Shown: one piece after another, positions 8,397 to 18,517 of the stretch
Layout: each line of letters begins with the position of its first letter
How positions within the stretch are numbered: the stretch's first letter is position 1
Source of the DNA: Demequina capsici
Lineage (GTDB): Bacteria; Actinomycetota; Actinomycetes; Actinomycetales; Demequinaceae
Reading direction: 5' to 3'
NCBI RefSeq assembly: GCF_032102965.1
Contig: NZ_CP134880.1
Span: forward strand, 2,728,001 to 2,792,000
Length of the DNA stretch: 64,000 nucleotides
Translations under genes and position numbers: made by a program
Notes under the pieces: generated by a model
The model's database searches: none
Seen by the model: only the letters and a program-made list of their open reading frames with translations
Told to the model about the DNA's origin: nothing

Positions 8397-9722
8397 CTAG
8401 TGCGCGTCGTCCTTCTCAGGTCGAGGCGCGACGGTGCCGCCGATCATGCGCGCCAGCTCGTGGGCGTCTCCCATGCGGTCATGGCCGACGACAGGGTTCG
8501 ACCGTGACTCGTACAGGCGCCGGTAGAACCGGTCGCGCCAGAAGAGCATCGAGGCGCCGATGATCGCCGCGAGGATCGAGGCGGCGAGCACGGCCATCTT
8601 CACCTCGGCCACCCGCTCGTCGCTGAAGGCCAGGTCGCCGATCAGCAGCGAGACCGTGAAGCCGATGCCTGCGAGGAATGCCATCCCGAGCACGTCGAGC
8701 CAGTTGAGGCCCCGATCGAGGTTCGCCTTCGTGAAGGTGGCGACGAGCCAGGTCGCCAGCACGATGCCCAGAGGCTTGCCGATGACGAGGCCGATGACGA
8801 CGCCCTGGGCGACGGGGTCGGACACGGCGGTCGAGATCGCTTCGCTGGAGATGGCGATGCCTGCGGCGAACAGCGCGAACACCGGCACCGCGAAGCCTGC
8901 CGACACGGGACGCCACTTGTGCTCCCAGTGCTCCGCGAGCGCGTGCTTCTCTCCCTTGCGCCTGATCGCGGGGACCACCATGCCGAGCGCGACGCCGGCG
9001 ATCGTGGCGTGGATGCCGGACGCGTGCATGAACGCCCACGCGGCCACCGCGAGCGGCACCATCAGCCACCACGGGGTGATCCGCTTGGCTGCGAGGAGCC
9101 CGAACACGGCGATGCACACGACGGACGCCGCGAGCCACAGGAAGTTGATCTGGTCCGTGAAGAACACGGCGATGATGATGATCGCGAGCAGGTCGTCGAC
9201 CACGGCGAGGGTGAGAAGGAACGCGCGGAGCGCATTCGGCAGCCACTTGCCGACCACGGAGAGCACCGCCACGGCGAACGCGATGTCGGTGGCCGTCGGC
9301 ACCGCCCAGCCCTCCGGGGACCCGCCGTCCTGGAGGTTCACGACCGTGTACAGGATGGCCGGCATCGCCATGCCGCCGACGGCGGCGACGATCGGAACGA
9401 TCGCGGTGGCGGGACGACGCAGCTCGCCGGCGACGATCTCACGCTTGAGCTCGAGCCCCACGACGAAGAAGAAGATGGCCAGGAGGCCGTCCTTCGCCCA
9501 GTCCTCGACGGACAGGTCGAGGTGGAGCGCATGCGGGCCGATCTGGAACGACTTCAGCGCCTCGTACGAATCGGCCCACGCCGAGTTCGCCCAGATCAAC
9601 GCGGCGACGGTTCCGACCAGCAGAAGGATGCCGCCCGCACGCTCGGTCCGAAGGATGTCGGACAGAGTCCTCTCCGTCGACGGCGTCAGCCGGGAGAAGA
9701 GGCGTGTGGGCTTGTCGGGCAT
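8397..9722 (-). CDS. nhaA: Na+/H+ antiporter NhaA
   Basis: The 441-residue polytopic membrane protein exchanges external protons for cytoplasmic Na+ or Li+, controlling pH and sodium. The essential paired aspartates are in TLAVVDDLLAI, and the family segments SEDWAKDGLLAIFFF-like, EGWAVPTATDIAFA and AGIGFTVSLLI are all present. The C-terminal tail is hydrophilic. ATG 9722 has an excellent GAGGAG 5-6 nt upstream. It is a single-gene unit converging on nth, about 110 bp from the GlnR-like gene upstream. Confidence 0.95.
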   Translation of the reverse strand: MPDKPTRLFSRLTPSTERTLSDILRTERAGGILLLVGTVAALIWANSAWADSYEALKSFQIGPHALHLDLSVEDWAKDGLLAIFFFVVGLELKREIVAGELRRPATAIVPIVAAVGGMAMPAILYTVVNLQDGGSPEGWAVPTATDIAFAVAVLSVVGKWLPNALRAFLLTLAVVDDLLAIIIIAVFFTDQINFLWLAASVVCIAVFGLLAAKRITPWWLMVPLAVAAWAFMHASGIHATIAGVALGMVVPAIRRKGEKHALAEHWEHKWRPVSAGFAVPVFALFAAGIAISSEAISTAVSDPVAQGVVIGLVIGKPLGIVLATWLVATFTKANLDRGLNWLDVLGMAFLAGIGFTVSLLIGDLAFSDERVAEVKMAVLAASILAAIIGASMLFWRDRFYRRLYESRSNPVVGHDRMGDAHELARMIGGTVAPRPEKDDAH

Positions 9723-9834
9723 TCAGTCTCCTCGGGCGGGGAGGGCGGGGAACTGCGTCCAGACTACCCAGCGGCTCCCAGGACCGACGTCCTGCTCGAG
9801 GATGATCGCGAGGCTCTGCGCGCCCCGCTCGGGC

Positions 9835-10545
9835 TCACGCGGACGCGCTGCCTGACTTCTCTGCGGGCTGCGGTGCGGGCGGGTCGAAGCGGTACCCGAC
9901 GTTGCGCACCGTGCCGATCAGCTGCTCGTGCTCCGAGCCGAGCTTCGCGCGCAGGCGGCGGACGTGGACGTCCACCGTGCGTGTGCCGCCGTAGTAGTCG
10001 AATCCCCACACCTCCTGAAGCAGCTGGTCGCGCGTGTAGACGCGTCCCGGATGCTGCATGAGGTACTTGAGGAGCTCGAACTCCTTGTAGGTCAGGTCCA
10101 GCGGGACGCCCTTGAGCCTGGCGGTGTAGCCGCCCACGTCCACCGTGAGGTCGCCGGAGGAGAACTCCGCGGCCTTCTCCAGCGGGTCCTGAGCACTCGC
10201 CCGGCCCATGAGCAGCCGGATGCGGGCCTCGACCTCCGCGGGCGAGGCGTCGGCGAGGACCACGTCGTCGGCACCCCATTCGCTCGTGACGATCGACATG
10301 CCTCCGTCACGAAGCACCAGCAGCAGAGGGACGGTCACCCCGGTGACCTGGACGAGCTTGCAGTTGTTGCGCGCCTCGGCAAGGTCGTTGCGGGCGTCGA
10401 CCACGAGCACGTCGGCGTCCATCGCGTCGAGCATGGCCGCCGGCTCGGGCTCCACGACACGGGTCCGATGGCTGAGCAAGGAGAGCGCGGGCAGGACGGC
10501 TCCGGCCCCGTCGCCTGACGGGGTGAGCACAAGCAGGTCTGCCAT
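9835..10545 (-). CDS. GlnR-like orphan OmpR-family regulator
   Basis: The 236-residue protein has a receiver-like domain (1-110) and an OmpR-type winged helix (about 130-225). Asp50 occupies the phosphorylation position (DVLVVDARNDL) but the N-terminal acidic pair of true receivers is absent. This fits GlnR, the phosphorylation-independent nitrogen regulator of actinobacteria, as does the DNA-binding part with YKEFELLKYLMQHPGRV and GTRTVDVHVRRLRAKLG. No histidine kinase is adjacent. ATG 10545 has a perfect GGAGGTGG. It diverges from a membrane gene across 56 bp. Confidence 0.8.
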   Translation of the reverse strand: MADLLVLTPSGDGAGAVLPALSLLSHRTRVVEPEPAAMLDAMDADVLVVDARNDLAEARNNCKLVQVTGVTVPLLLVLRDGGMSIVTSEWGADDVVLADASPAEVEARIRLLMGRASAQDPLEKAAEFSSGDLTVDVGGYTARLKGVPLDLTYKEFELLKYLMQHPGRVYTRDQLLQEVWGFDYYGGTRTVDVHVRRLRAKLGSEHEQLIGTVRNVGYRFDPPAPQPAEKSGSASA

Positions 10546-10601
10546 CGCCACCTCCTGGTTGGCTTTACTGTAGCGGCGCAGCCCGTGACACACTAACCAC
10601 C

Positions 10602-11336
10602 ATGGCTCCGACCTCCCGCGCGTCGATGACTGCCGTCGCCGCAGCGGTGGTGGCAGGCTCCGGCTATCTGGGCGCCCGCTACCTGGCGCTCGCGATCCTG
10701 GTACTCGCCGTGTCGATGGGCATCGGCTGGTCCCATCTGGTCCACATGGGTCGACAGTGGACGACGACGGCGATCGTCGGCGGAGGCGGCGCGCTCGCGA
10801 TCGTGGCGGTCGCGATCGGGCGCACCGAGCCGTACCTGCGCTACATCGTGATCGCGCTCGCAGCCATCACGGTCGCAGCCCTGATCGCCGAGGTGTTCCT
10901 GCCCTCCCCCCGCGGACATGTGCTCAACGCGGTCGCGGGCACTGCTGCGGGCGGAGCGATCGCGACCGCCGGATCGGCGTGGATCGCGGCGATCCGCACC
11001 CCTGGGTCCGAGGACCTGGTGGTCGCGGGCGCGATCACGCTCGCGATGGCGGCCGTGTTCTCGTCGGCGACGCGGCGACCCGGGGTGAACGTGGCGCTCA
11101 CGTTCCTCCTGGGCGCGGGCGCGGGCGCGGGGATGGGCTTCGTCTTCACCTCGCTGAGCTGGTACGGGGGCATCCTCGTGGGGCTCCTCACCGGTGCGTC
11201 CGTGGTGCTCATGAGCGAGCTGTACCGACGTGAGCCGCGACCCCGCACCAGGTGGGCGGGAATGTCGTCGGCCATCGCGCCTGTTCTTATCGCCGGCGTG
11301 CTCGTCTACCTCGCGGGGCGCCTGCTCATCGGCTGA
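10602..11336 (+). CDS. Polytopic membrane protein of unknown function
   Basis: The 244-residue protein has about seven hydrophobic helices spread over its whole length and no recognisable catalytic motif. ATG 10602 follows CACACT by 7 nt, a weak leaderless-type -10. It diverges from the GlnR-like gene and is followed after 13 bp by the membrane thioredoxin, so the two probably form an operon. A transporter or assembly role cannot be deduced. Confidence 0.7.
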   Translation: MAPTSRASMTAVAAAVVAGSGYLGARYLALAILVLAVSMGIGWSHLVHMGRQWTTTAIVGGGGALAIVAVAIGRTEPYLRYIVIALAAITVAALIAEVFLPSPRGHVLNAVAGTAAGGAIATAGSAWIAAIRTPGSEDLVVAGAITLAMAAVFSSATRRPGVNVALTFLLGAGAGAGMGFVFTSLSWYGGILVGLLTGASVVLMSELYRREPRPRTRWAGMSSAIAPVLIAGVLVYLAGRLLIG

Positions 11337-11349
11337 CGGAGGTCCCTCC

Positions 11350-11784
11350 TTGCTTATCCGCATCGTCATCGTGGTCGCGCTGCTCGCGGTCGCGTCCCTC
11401 GCCTACTGGTGGTGGTCGCGCCGTCAGGGCCGCGTGACCCGAGTGGAGATCCCCGGCGCGCTCACGCCTGCCGTCCTGGGTGCACCACGCGGCTACCGCG
11501 CCACCTTCGTGCAGTTCTCGACCCCCGTCTGCGCCAAGTGCCCTCCCACCCGCACCCTGCTCCAGCGCGTCGCCGCCGAGTACGAGGGCGTGAGCCACGT
11601 CGAGATCGACGCGTCCGAACGGCTGGACCTGGCGCGCGAGCTCGACATCATGCGCACCCCCACGACCCTGGTCCTCGACACGAACGGCGTGGTCGTCGCC
11701 CGCATGTCCGGTGCTCCCACCGAGGCGCAGGCACGCGAGGCCATCGAGACGACGCCCGCGGGCGGCACCGAGTACGCGATCTGA
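11350..11784 (+). CDS. Membrane-anchored thioredoxin-like protein
   Basis: This 144-residue protein has one N-terminal membrane helix (residues 2-22) and a thioredoxin fold whose redox pair is Cys61-Ala-Lys-Cys64 (STPVCAKCPPT). The cis-proline region is MRTPTTLVLD. It probably passes electrons to or from periplasmic or membrane partners. The start is TTG 11350, preceded by GGAGGT at 7 nt, which is clearly better than the upstream in-frame codons. The DUF4395 gene downstream is a frequent neighbour of such thioredoxins. Confidence 0.85.
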   Translation: MLIRIVIVVALLAVASLAYWWWSRRQGRVTRVEIPGALTPAVLGAPRGYRATFVQFSTPVCAKCPPTRTLLQRVAAEYEGVSHVEIDASERLDLARELDIMRTPTTLVLDTNGVVVARMSGAPTEAQAREAIETTPAGGTEYAI

Positions 11785-11785
11785 T

Positions 11786-11804
11786 CGGGCACGGGCCCTG
11801 CCCG
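11786..11804 (+). terminator. Hairpin after the thioredoxin gene
   Basis: CGGGCA/TGCCCG with loop CGGGCCC begins one base after the stop codon at 11784. The following sequence is GTCCTG, not a real U-tract, so it may only attenuate or stabilise the mRNA. Confidence 0.4.
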
Positions 11805-11907
11805 GTCCTGATACCTGCCAGGGCATGACGCTCCGGCGGTCCATCCACGTAGAATCCCCGCAGCCGCCACCAAGGCGCGCGGCATCCCCACCCCCAAGGA
11901 GCTCCCC

Positions 11908-12345
11908 ATGGCCAAGGACATCCGCATCGACCCACGCGGGCCGCGGTTCGGCGCAGCCGTCACGCTCGTGTTCGCAGTCGCCGCGCTGGTCGTCGGCGCC
12001 AACAACGTCGGGCTGGTGCTGTCCTTCCTCCTGGCAGCGCTGTTCCTGCCCGGCGCGATCGTCGGCCCCCAGGCGACCGCGCAGTCCGCCATGTTCGCCA
12101 GGTGGGTACGGCCTCGGCTCGCTCCTCCCACGGAGACCGAGTCGTTCCGCGCACCGCGTTTCGCGCAGCAGGTGGGCATGGCGTTCGCGGTGCTGGCGAT
12201 CCTCTTCCTCGCGCTGAACGTGGTGGTCGGCTACTTCATCGCGATCGGCTTCATCGTGCTCGCGTCGTTCCTGAACTCGGTCTTCGACTTCTGCATGGGC
12301 TGCGAGGTCTACCTGCTCGCGACCCGCGCCACCCGCCGGGCGTGA
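11908..12345 (+). CDS. DUF4395 membrane protein
   Basis: The 145-residue protein has four predicted membrane helices in two pairs, separated by a loop with RWVRPRLAPP. Its end carries the family's cysteine motif FDFCMGCEVY. The co-occurrence with a membrane thioredoxin suggests the two cysteines are redox-active partners of it; this is inference. ATG 11908 has AAGGAG 6 nt upstream. The 123 bp before it hold only a hairpin. Confidence 0.85.
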   Translation: MAKDIRIDPRGPRFGAAVTLVFAVAALVVGANNVGLVLSFLLAALFLPGAIVGPQATAQSAMFARWVRPRLAPPTETESFRAPRFAQQVGMAFAVLAILFLALNVVVGYFIAIGFIVLASFLNSVFDFCMGCEVYLLATRATRRA

Positions 12346-12380
12346 CCGTCACGGCTCGAACCGAGGCGGGGCTTTCGTCC

Positions 12381-12386
12381 TAGGAT
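12381..12386 (+). promoter_or_regulatory. -10 box of leaderless 36-aa gene and nitrobindin-like gene
   Basis: TAGGAT stands 6 nt before ATG 12393, consistent with transcription starting at the start codon. Confidence 0.5.
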
Positions 12387-12392
12387 GGGCGC

Positions 12393-12503
12393 ATGACAGC
12401 ACTGGGGCTCACCTACACCATCCTCGCTGTGCTCGGCTTCGCCGCCACCGCCTGGATCGTCGGCATCGTCGTCCTGCACCTCCTGAAGGACGGAGCGCGG
12501 TGA
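12393..12503 (+). CDS. 36-residue single-helix membrane peptide
   Basis: ATG 12393 to TGA 12503 encodes a peptide with one hydrophobic helix (about residues 3-30) and a short basic end LLKDGAR. The evidence for a real gene is positional. A TAGGAT -10 box sits exactly 6 nt before the ATG, and the stop overlaps the GTG start of the nitrobindin-like gene (GTGA, 12500-12503), giving translational coupling. It may serve as a leader cistron for the next gene or as a membrane partner. Confidence 0.65.
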   Translation: MTALGLTYTILAVLGFAATAWIVGIVVLHLLKDGAR

Positions 12504-13051
12504 CGTTCGTCCTTCCCGACGGCTTGGCGCCAGAGGTCTACCCGCTCGCGTGGCTCGTGGGCGAGTGGGAGGGCTCCGGCGAGCTCTCATACCCCGGCGT
12601 GCCGGCGTCCGCGTTCCGGCAGCGCGTGTCCTTCGACCATGATGGAGGGCCGTACCTCACGTACTCGTCGACCATCACCTTGATGGGGCCCGACGGCGAG
12701 GAGGGCCAGGTCTGGCAGGTCGAGTCCGGCTTCTGGCGGGTCGCGCCCGCCGTGCCCGAGGGCGTCGAGCTGCAGGACTTCCAGCACCCGCTCGAGGTGA
12801 TCATGACCGAGGCCTCCGGCGTGCTGTCCGCCTACTTCGGCGCGGTCGGCAACGGCCGCGTGGACCTCGCGACGCGCTTCGTCGCCTCCACCGAGAGCGG
12901 CCCCGAGGTCCGCGGAGCGACCCGCATGTACGGCAACGTGCAGGGCGAGCTCATGTGGGCGTGGGACCTCGCGGCGTTCGGTCACGAGCTGCAGTCCTAC
13001 GTCGCCGCGCGCATGAACCGCGTCGACGCGGAATCGCCCGCGGCCCCCTAG
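12500..13051 (+). CDS. Nitrobindin-like (FABP/THAP4-type) beta-barrel protein
   Basis: The 183-residue protein matches actinobacterial FABP-family nitrobindins, heme beta-barrels that bind or isomerise nitrogen oxides. The hallmark G-x-W-x-G-x-G is present as GEWEGSG (21-27). The C-terminal helix motif, usually with a heme-ligating histidine, reads AAFGHELQSYVAARMNRV, so by my alignment the ligand position is Tyr167; His162 is nearby. Heme binding may therefore be altered or lost. GTG 12500 overlaps the 36-residue gene by 4 bp. YgfZ follows after 13 bp. Confidence 0.82.
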   Translation: MTFVLPDGLAPEVYPLAWLVGEWEGSGELSYPGVPASAFRQRVSFDHDGGPYLTYSSTITLMGPDGEEGQVWQVESGFWRVAPAVPEGVELQDFQHPLEVIMTEASGVLSAYFGAVGNGRVDLATRFVASTESGPEVRGATRMYGNVQGELMWAWDLAAFGHELQSYVAARMNRVDAESPAAP

Positions 13052-13064
13052 ACGTTCCTGTCCC

Positions 13065-14222
13065 ATGAGCACCCTCACCGCCAGTCCCCTGCTGAGCCGC
13101 CACGGCGCCGTCGAGGCGACCGGGCTGGACGCCGGAGTCGCCTGGCACTACGGAGATCCGACCGCCGAGCAGCGCGCCCTCGCGCAGGGTCGCGGCGTCG
13201 TCGACCAGTCGCACCTGGGGGTGGTGACCGTCACGGGACCCGACCGGCTGTCGTGGCTGAACTCCCTGTCCACGCAGGAGGTCGCGGCGCTCACACCCGG
13301 GGCGTCCACCGAGCTCATGATCCTCAGTCCCCAAGGCCGGATCGAGCACGTGGCCGCCGCCGTGGACGACGGCGCGACCACCTGGCTAATCACCGAGACC
13401 GCCGAAGGCCTCGCCACGTTCCTGGACCGCATGCGCTTCATGCTGCGCGTGGACGTGGCCGACGTCACGGCCGACTGGGCCGCGCTGGGCGAGGCGGTGC
13501 GCGCACCCGCGGCCAGCGGCGAGCCGGTGACCTGGGTGGACCCCTGGCCCGACGTCGTCGCCGGCGGCACCACCTACGCCGCGTCCACCGACTCCCACCC
13601 GGGAGCCCTGCGTCCGTGGCGTCTGGTGCTCGTGCCTCGTCCCGACCTGGACAAGGAGGTCGACGAGCGGCTCGAGTCAGGCTGGATCCTCGCCGGCACC
13701 TGGGCCGCGGAGGCGCTACGCATCGAGGCGTACAGGCCTCGCGCCGCCGCCGAGGTGGACGCCACCACGCTCCCTCACGAGCTCGACTGGCTGCGCACGG
13801 CCGTGCATCTGCACAAGGGCTGCTACCGCGGGCAGGAGACCGTCGCCAAGGTGCACAACGTCGGCCGCCCGCCTCGTCGTCTGACGATGCTGCACCTGGA
13901 CGGGTCCGCGCACTCCCTGCCCGAGCCCGGCGCCTCGGTGCGACTGGGGCTCGAGGACGACGCCCCCGTCGCCGGCCATGTCACCTCCGTCGCGAGGCAC
14001 CACGAGCTGGGCCCCATCGCGCTCGCGGTGCTCAAGCGGTCCACCGACCCGTCGGCCACCCTCATCGTCCCGTCAGACGGTGGTGCGCTCAGCGCCTCGC
14101 AGGAGCTCATCGTGAACGCCGACGGCTTCAGCGCCGACCGACCGCCCACGGTCGGCCCCACCATGAAGGGCCTGCTGATGGGAAAGGGGTGCGCCGCCGA
14201 CGGCGGCGACATGCCCGCCTGA
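13065..14222 (+). CDS. ygfZ: Folate-binding YgfZ/GcvT-like protein
   Basis: The 385-residue tetrahydrofolate-binding protein acts with Fe-S cluster enzymes, supporting assembly or repair. The diagnostic K-G-C-Y-x-G-Q-E motif is complete (LHKGCYRGQETVAK, about residue 247-260). The N-terminal GcvT-like fold includes VTGPDRLSWLNSLSTQ. It follows the nitrobindin-like gene by 13 bp. The combination of YgfZ, thioredoxin and a heme-type barrel suggests a redox or metallocofactor neighbourhood. Confidence 0.93.
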   Translation: MSTLTASPLLSRHGAVEATGLDAGVAWHYGDPTAEQRALAQGRGVVDQSHLGVVTVTGPDRLSWLNSLSTQEVAALTPGASTELMILSPQGRIEHVAAAVDDGATTWLITETAEGLATFLDRMRFMLRVDVADVTADWAALGEAVRAPAASGEPVTWVDPWPDVVAGGTTYAASTDSHPGALRPWRLVLVPRPDLDKEVDERLESGWILAGTWAAEALRIEAYRPRAAAEVDATTLPHELDWLRTAVHLHKGCYRGQETVAKVHNVGRPPRRLTMLHLDGSAHSLPEPGASVRLGLEDDAPVAGHVTSVARHHELGPIALAVLKRSTDPSATLIVPSDGGALSASQELIVNADGFSADRPPTVGPTMKGLLMGKGCAADGGDMPA

Positions 14223-14288
14223 CCCCCGCCGAGGCGCTGACCGGCTCGGTCACGTAGCCTGGACGGAACACACGTCTCAGGGGGAACC

Positions 14289-14558
14289 GTGACCACCGCC
14301 TTCATGATCATCCTGCTGCTCGGCGTGAGCGCGCTGCTCGTCGCGCGACTCCTCTTCAAGGACGCCGCCGACGGCGTGGCATATGCAGTGTTCACGGTCG
14401 CGTTCCTGGCGGCGAGCGCCACCGAGCACGGCTGGCAGCGGTGGGCCTCGATCGGCGTCGCGGTGCTGCACGCGCTGTGGTTCGCGAACTGGCTGCGCAA
14501 GAGGAGCGCCGCCTCGAAGCGCGACGCTCTCGACGCCGCGCACGCGTCGATGTCCTGA
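14289..14558 (+). CDS. Small membrane protein of unknown function
   Basis: The 89-residue protein has three hydrophobic helices and a basic, Ser/Ala-rich C-terminus (RKRSAASKRD). GTG 14289 has GGGGGA upstream, and a TAGCCT -10 box at 14255 would give a short leader. It matches no family I know. It stands between ygfZ and the DUF2516 gene in the same direction. Confidence 0.65.
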   Translation: MTTAFMIILLLGVSALLVARLLFKDAADGVAYAVFTVAFLAASATEHGWQRWASIGVAVLHALWFANWLRKRSAASKRDALDAAHASMS

Positions 14559-14666
14559 CCGCACGCCGCTCTCGCCCCATCGAGGCTGCACGCCGGGCAT
14601 TCCGCCTCCGCCCCGCCCTGCGCTACCGTGGTCGCGTCGTGTCGCCGGTCGTCTGAGGAGTCCTCC

Positions 14667-14999
14667 TTGTTCTCGTCGCTGCAGAACCTCGTGATCCTGG
14701 TCCTGTCGGTCGCCGCTCTCGTCGGGTCCGTCTGGGGTCTGATCGACGCTGCGAAGTACTCGAACGAGGCCTACGTCGCGGCGGGCAAGCAGACCAAGAC
14801 GATCTGGCTCGTGATCCTCGGCGTCGCCGCGCTCATCGCGTTCATCTCCATGCCGTACCCGCTCGGCGGAGGCGGCGGGATCGTCGGCTTCCTGGGCCTG
14901 CTCTCGATCGTCGCCGTGATCGTGTACTTCGTGGAGGTGCGCGTGAAGGTCGCGCCGCATCATCGCCCGGGAGCGGGACCCAAGCGCGGCACGTGGTGA
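14667..14999 (+). CDS. DUF2516 membrane protein
   Basis: The 110-residue protein has three membrane helices and the DUF2516 pattern: a short N-terminal helix, [12 protein letters not shown] before the second helix, and a Gly-rich turn [11 protein letters not shown]. The family is confined to actinobacteria and has no known function. The start is TTG 14667, chosen because GAGGAG lies 6 nt upstream. It is followed by dtd, which lies 70 bp on. Confidence 0.83.
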   Translation: MFSSLQNLVILVLSVAALVGSVWGLIDAAKYSNEAYVAAGKQTKTIWLVILGVAALIAFISMPYPLGGGGGIVGFLGLLSIVAVIVYFVEVRVKVAPHHRPGAGPKRGTW

Positions 15000-15069
15000 G
15001 CCTGGCGCCCAGGGCAGCCGCCCGTCGGGCCGTGCGCTCGCTCGCCTCGCCCGCATCCAGGACCGCCTG

Positions 15070-15495
15070 ATGCGTGCCGTCCTCCAGCGGGCGTCCCGCG
15101 CCTGCGTCACCGTCGACGGGACGGTCACCGCATCCTTCGATCGCCAGGGCATCGTCGCGCTCGTGGGCGTCACCCATGACGACGGCAAGGAGCAGGTCGA
15201 GCTGATCGCTCGGAAGATCGCGGATCTTCGCATCCTCAACGACGAACGGTCCGTCCTCGATGAGGGTGCGCCCGTCATCGTCGTCAGCCAGTTCACGCTT
15301 TACGCGGACACCCGCAAGGGCCGGCGCCCCACATGGAACCAGGCTGCGCCAGGGCCTGTGGCCGAGCCCCTGGTCGACGCCGTGGTCGAGGCGTTGCGCG
15401 ACCGTGGGTTGACCGTGGGCACAGGGATCTTCGGCGCCGACATGAAGGTGGAGCTCGTCAACGACGGGCCGATCACCATCGTCCTGGAGGCGTGA
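15070..15495 (+). CDS. dtd: D-aminoacyl-tRNA deacylase
   Basis: The 141-residue enzyme hydrolyses D-amino acids (and glycine) from mischarged tRNAs. The two DTD signatures are present: [15 protein letters not shown], with the SQFTL core, and NDGPITI near the C-terminus, a variant of NxGPxT that holds the Gly-cisPro pair. Length is typical. No strong ribosome binding site is visible before ATG 15070. A small GCCAG/CTGGC hairpin lies at 15527-15540. Confidence 0.95.
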   Translation: MRAVLQRASRACVTVDGTVTASFDRQGIVALVGVTHDDGKEQVELIARKIADLRILNDERSVLDEGAPVIVVSQFTLYADTRKGRRPTWNQAAPGPVAEPLVDAVVEALRDRGLTVGTGIFGADMKVELVNDGPITIVLEA

Positions 15496-15602
15496 GCCTC
15501 CCCCGTCGTGCGACGAGCCAGGGCACTGGCGTTTCGTCCGGGTGACGTCCACGCGTCGTCCGCCTGGGAAGTCGCACCCCGTGTTTCCTGCCGGTGAACA
15601 CC

Positions 15603-15620
15603 TTCACGCCCCTGGCGAAC
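15603..15620. promoter_or_regulatory. Candidate ClgR operator upstream of clpC
   Basis: TTCACGC-CCCTG-GCGAAC contains CGC-N5-GCG with T/A-rich flanks, the pattern of the actinobacterial ClgR box. It lies about 135 bp before clpC and 30 bp before a TAGCCT -10 candidate (15649-15654). ClgR activates clp genes in relatives that lack CtsR. The assignment comes from consensus memory only. Confidence 0.45.
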
Positions 15621-15753
15621 ATGGGCATTCGCAGACCCTCCCGCTGGTTAGCCTGGAAGCGCACCGGGGCCTGCCCCGTCGCAGTCCACCCCTCGCCACG
15701 GCGGGAGGGGCGGCAACACCCGGCCTCGGCCGGACGACTCTTGGGAGGTACAG

Positions 15754-18309
<2,556 letters not shown>

Positions 18310-18323
18310 CCTGAACCGCAGAC

Positions 18324-18355
18324 AAGGCCCCGGCCCCGCAAGGGACCGGGGCCTT
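18324..18355 (+). terminator. Intrinsic terminator of clpC
   Basis: AAGGCCCCGG (18324-18333) pairs with CCGGGGCCTT (18346-18355) and is followed by CGTCGT. It begins 15 bp after the clpC stop. Confidence 0.8.
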
Positions 18356-18360
18356 CGTCG

Positions 18361-18468
18361 TACCCCGGGGTTGGCGCCGCCACGCCCCTCGCGCGCCGCG
18401 CGGGCCCCCCCGCGCGCCCCCCGCGCACCGCTCCCCGTGCGCGCCCCCGCGCGCCGCCGTCGCCTGAA
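18361..18468. other. C/G-only low-complexity spacer
   Basis: After the clpC terminator the sequence is almost purely C and G, with runs such as seven Cs and alternating CG. No reading frame, promoter or RNA is evident. It ends exactly where palindrome A of the DUF559 gene begins. Confidence 0.6.
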
Positions 18469-18469
18469 G

Positions 18470-18517
18470 TGGCACGTGAGGGCACAGATCTGGCGCAATC
18501 TGTGCTCTCACGTGCCA
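18470..18517. repeat. Palindromic repeat A at the 3' end of the DUF559 gene
   Basis: TGGCACGTGAGGGCACAGAT (18470-18489) is the inverted complement of 18498-18517 with one mismatch in 20, around the 8-nt loop CTGGCGCA. The right arm contains the stop codon of the DUF559 gene (TGA, 18510-18508 on the minus strand). It shares its core GAGATGGCACG...GCACAGAT with palindrome B at the other end of the gene. Confidence 0.85.

Noticed and set aside
11766..11825. Third copy of the 55-bp palindrome family near the thioredoxin gene
   Set aside because: TACCTGCCAGG is there, but the partner arm and the 55-bp spacing are missing; the hairpin present is a different one.
15496..15753. CtsR operator or a riboswitch before clpC
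   Set aside because: No CtsR-type heptamer repeat was seen and no conserved riboswitch fold is recognisable; only the ClgR-like box stood out.
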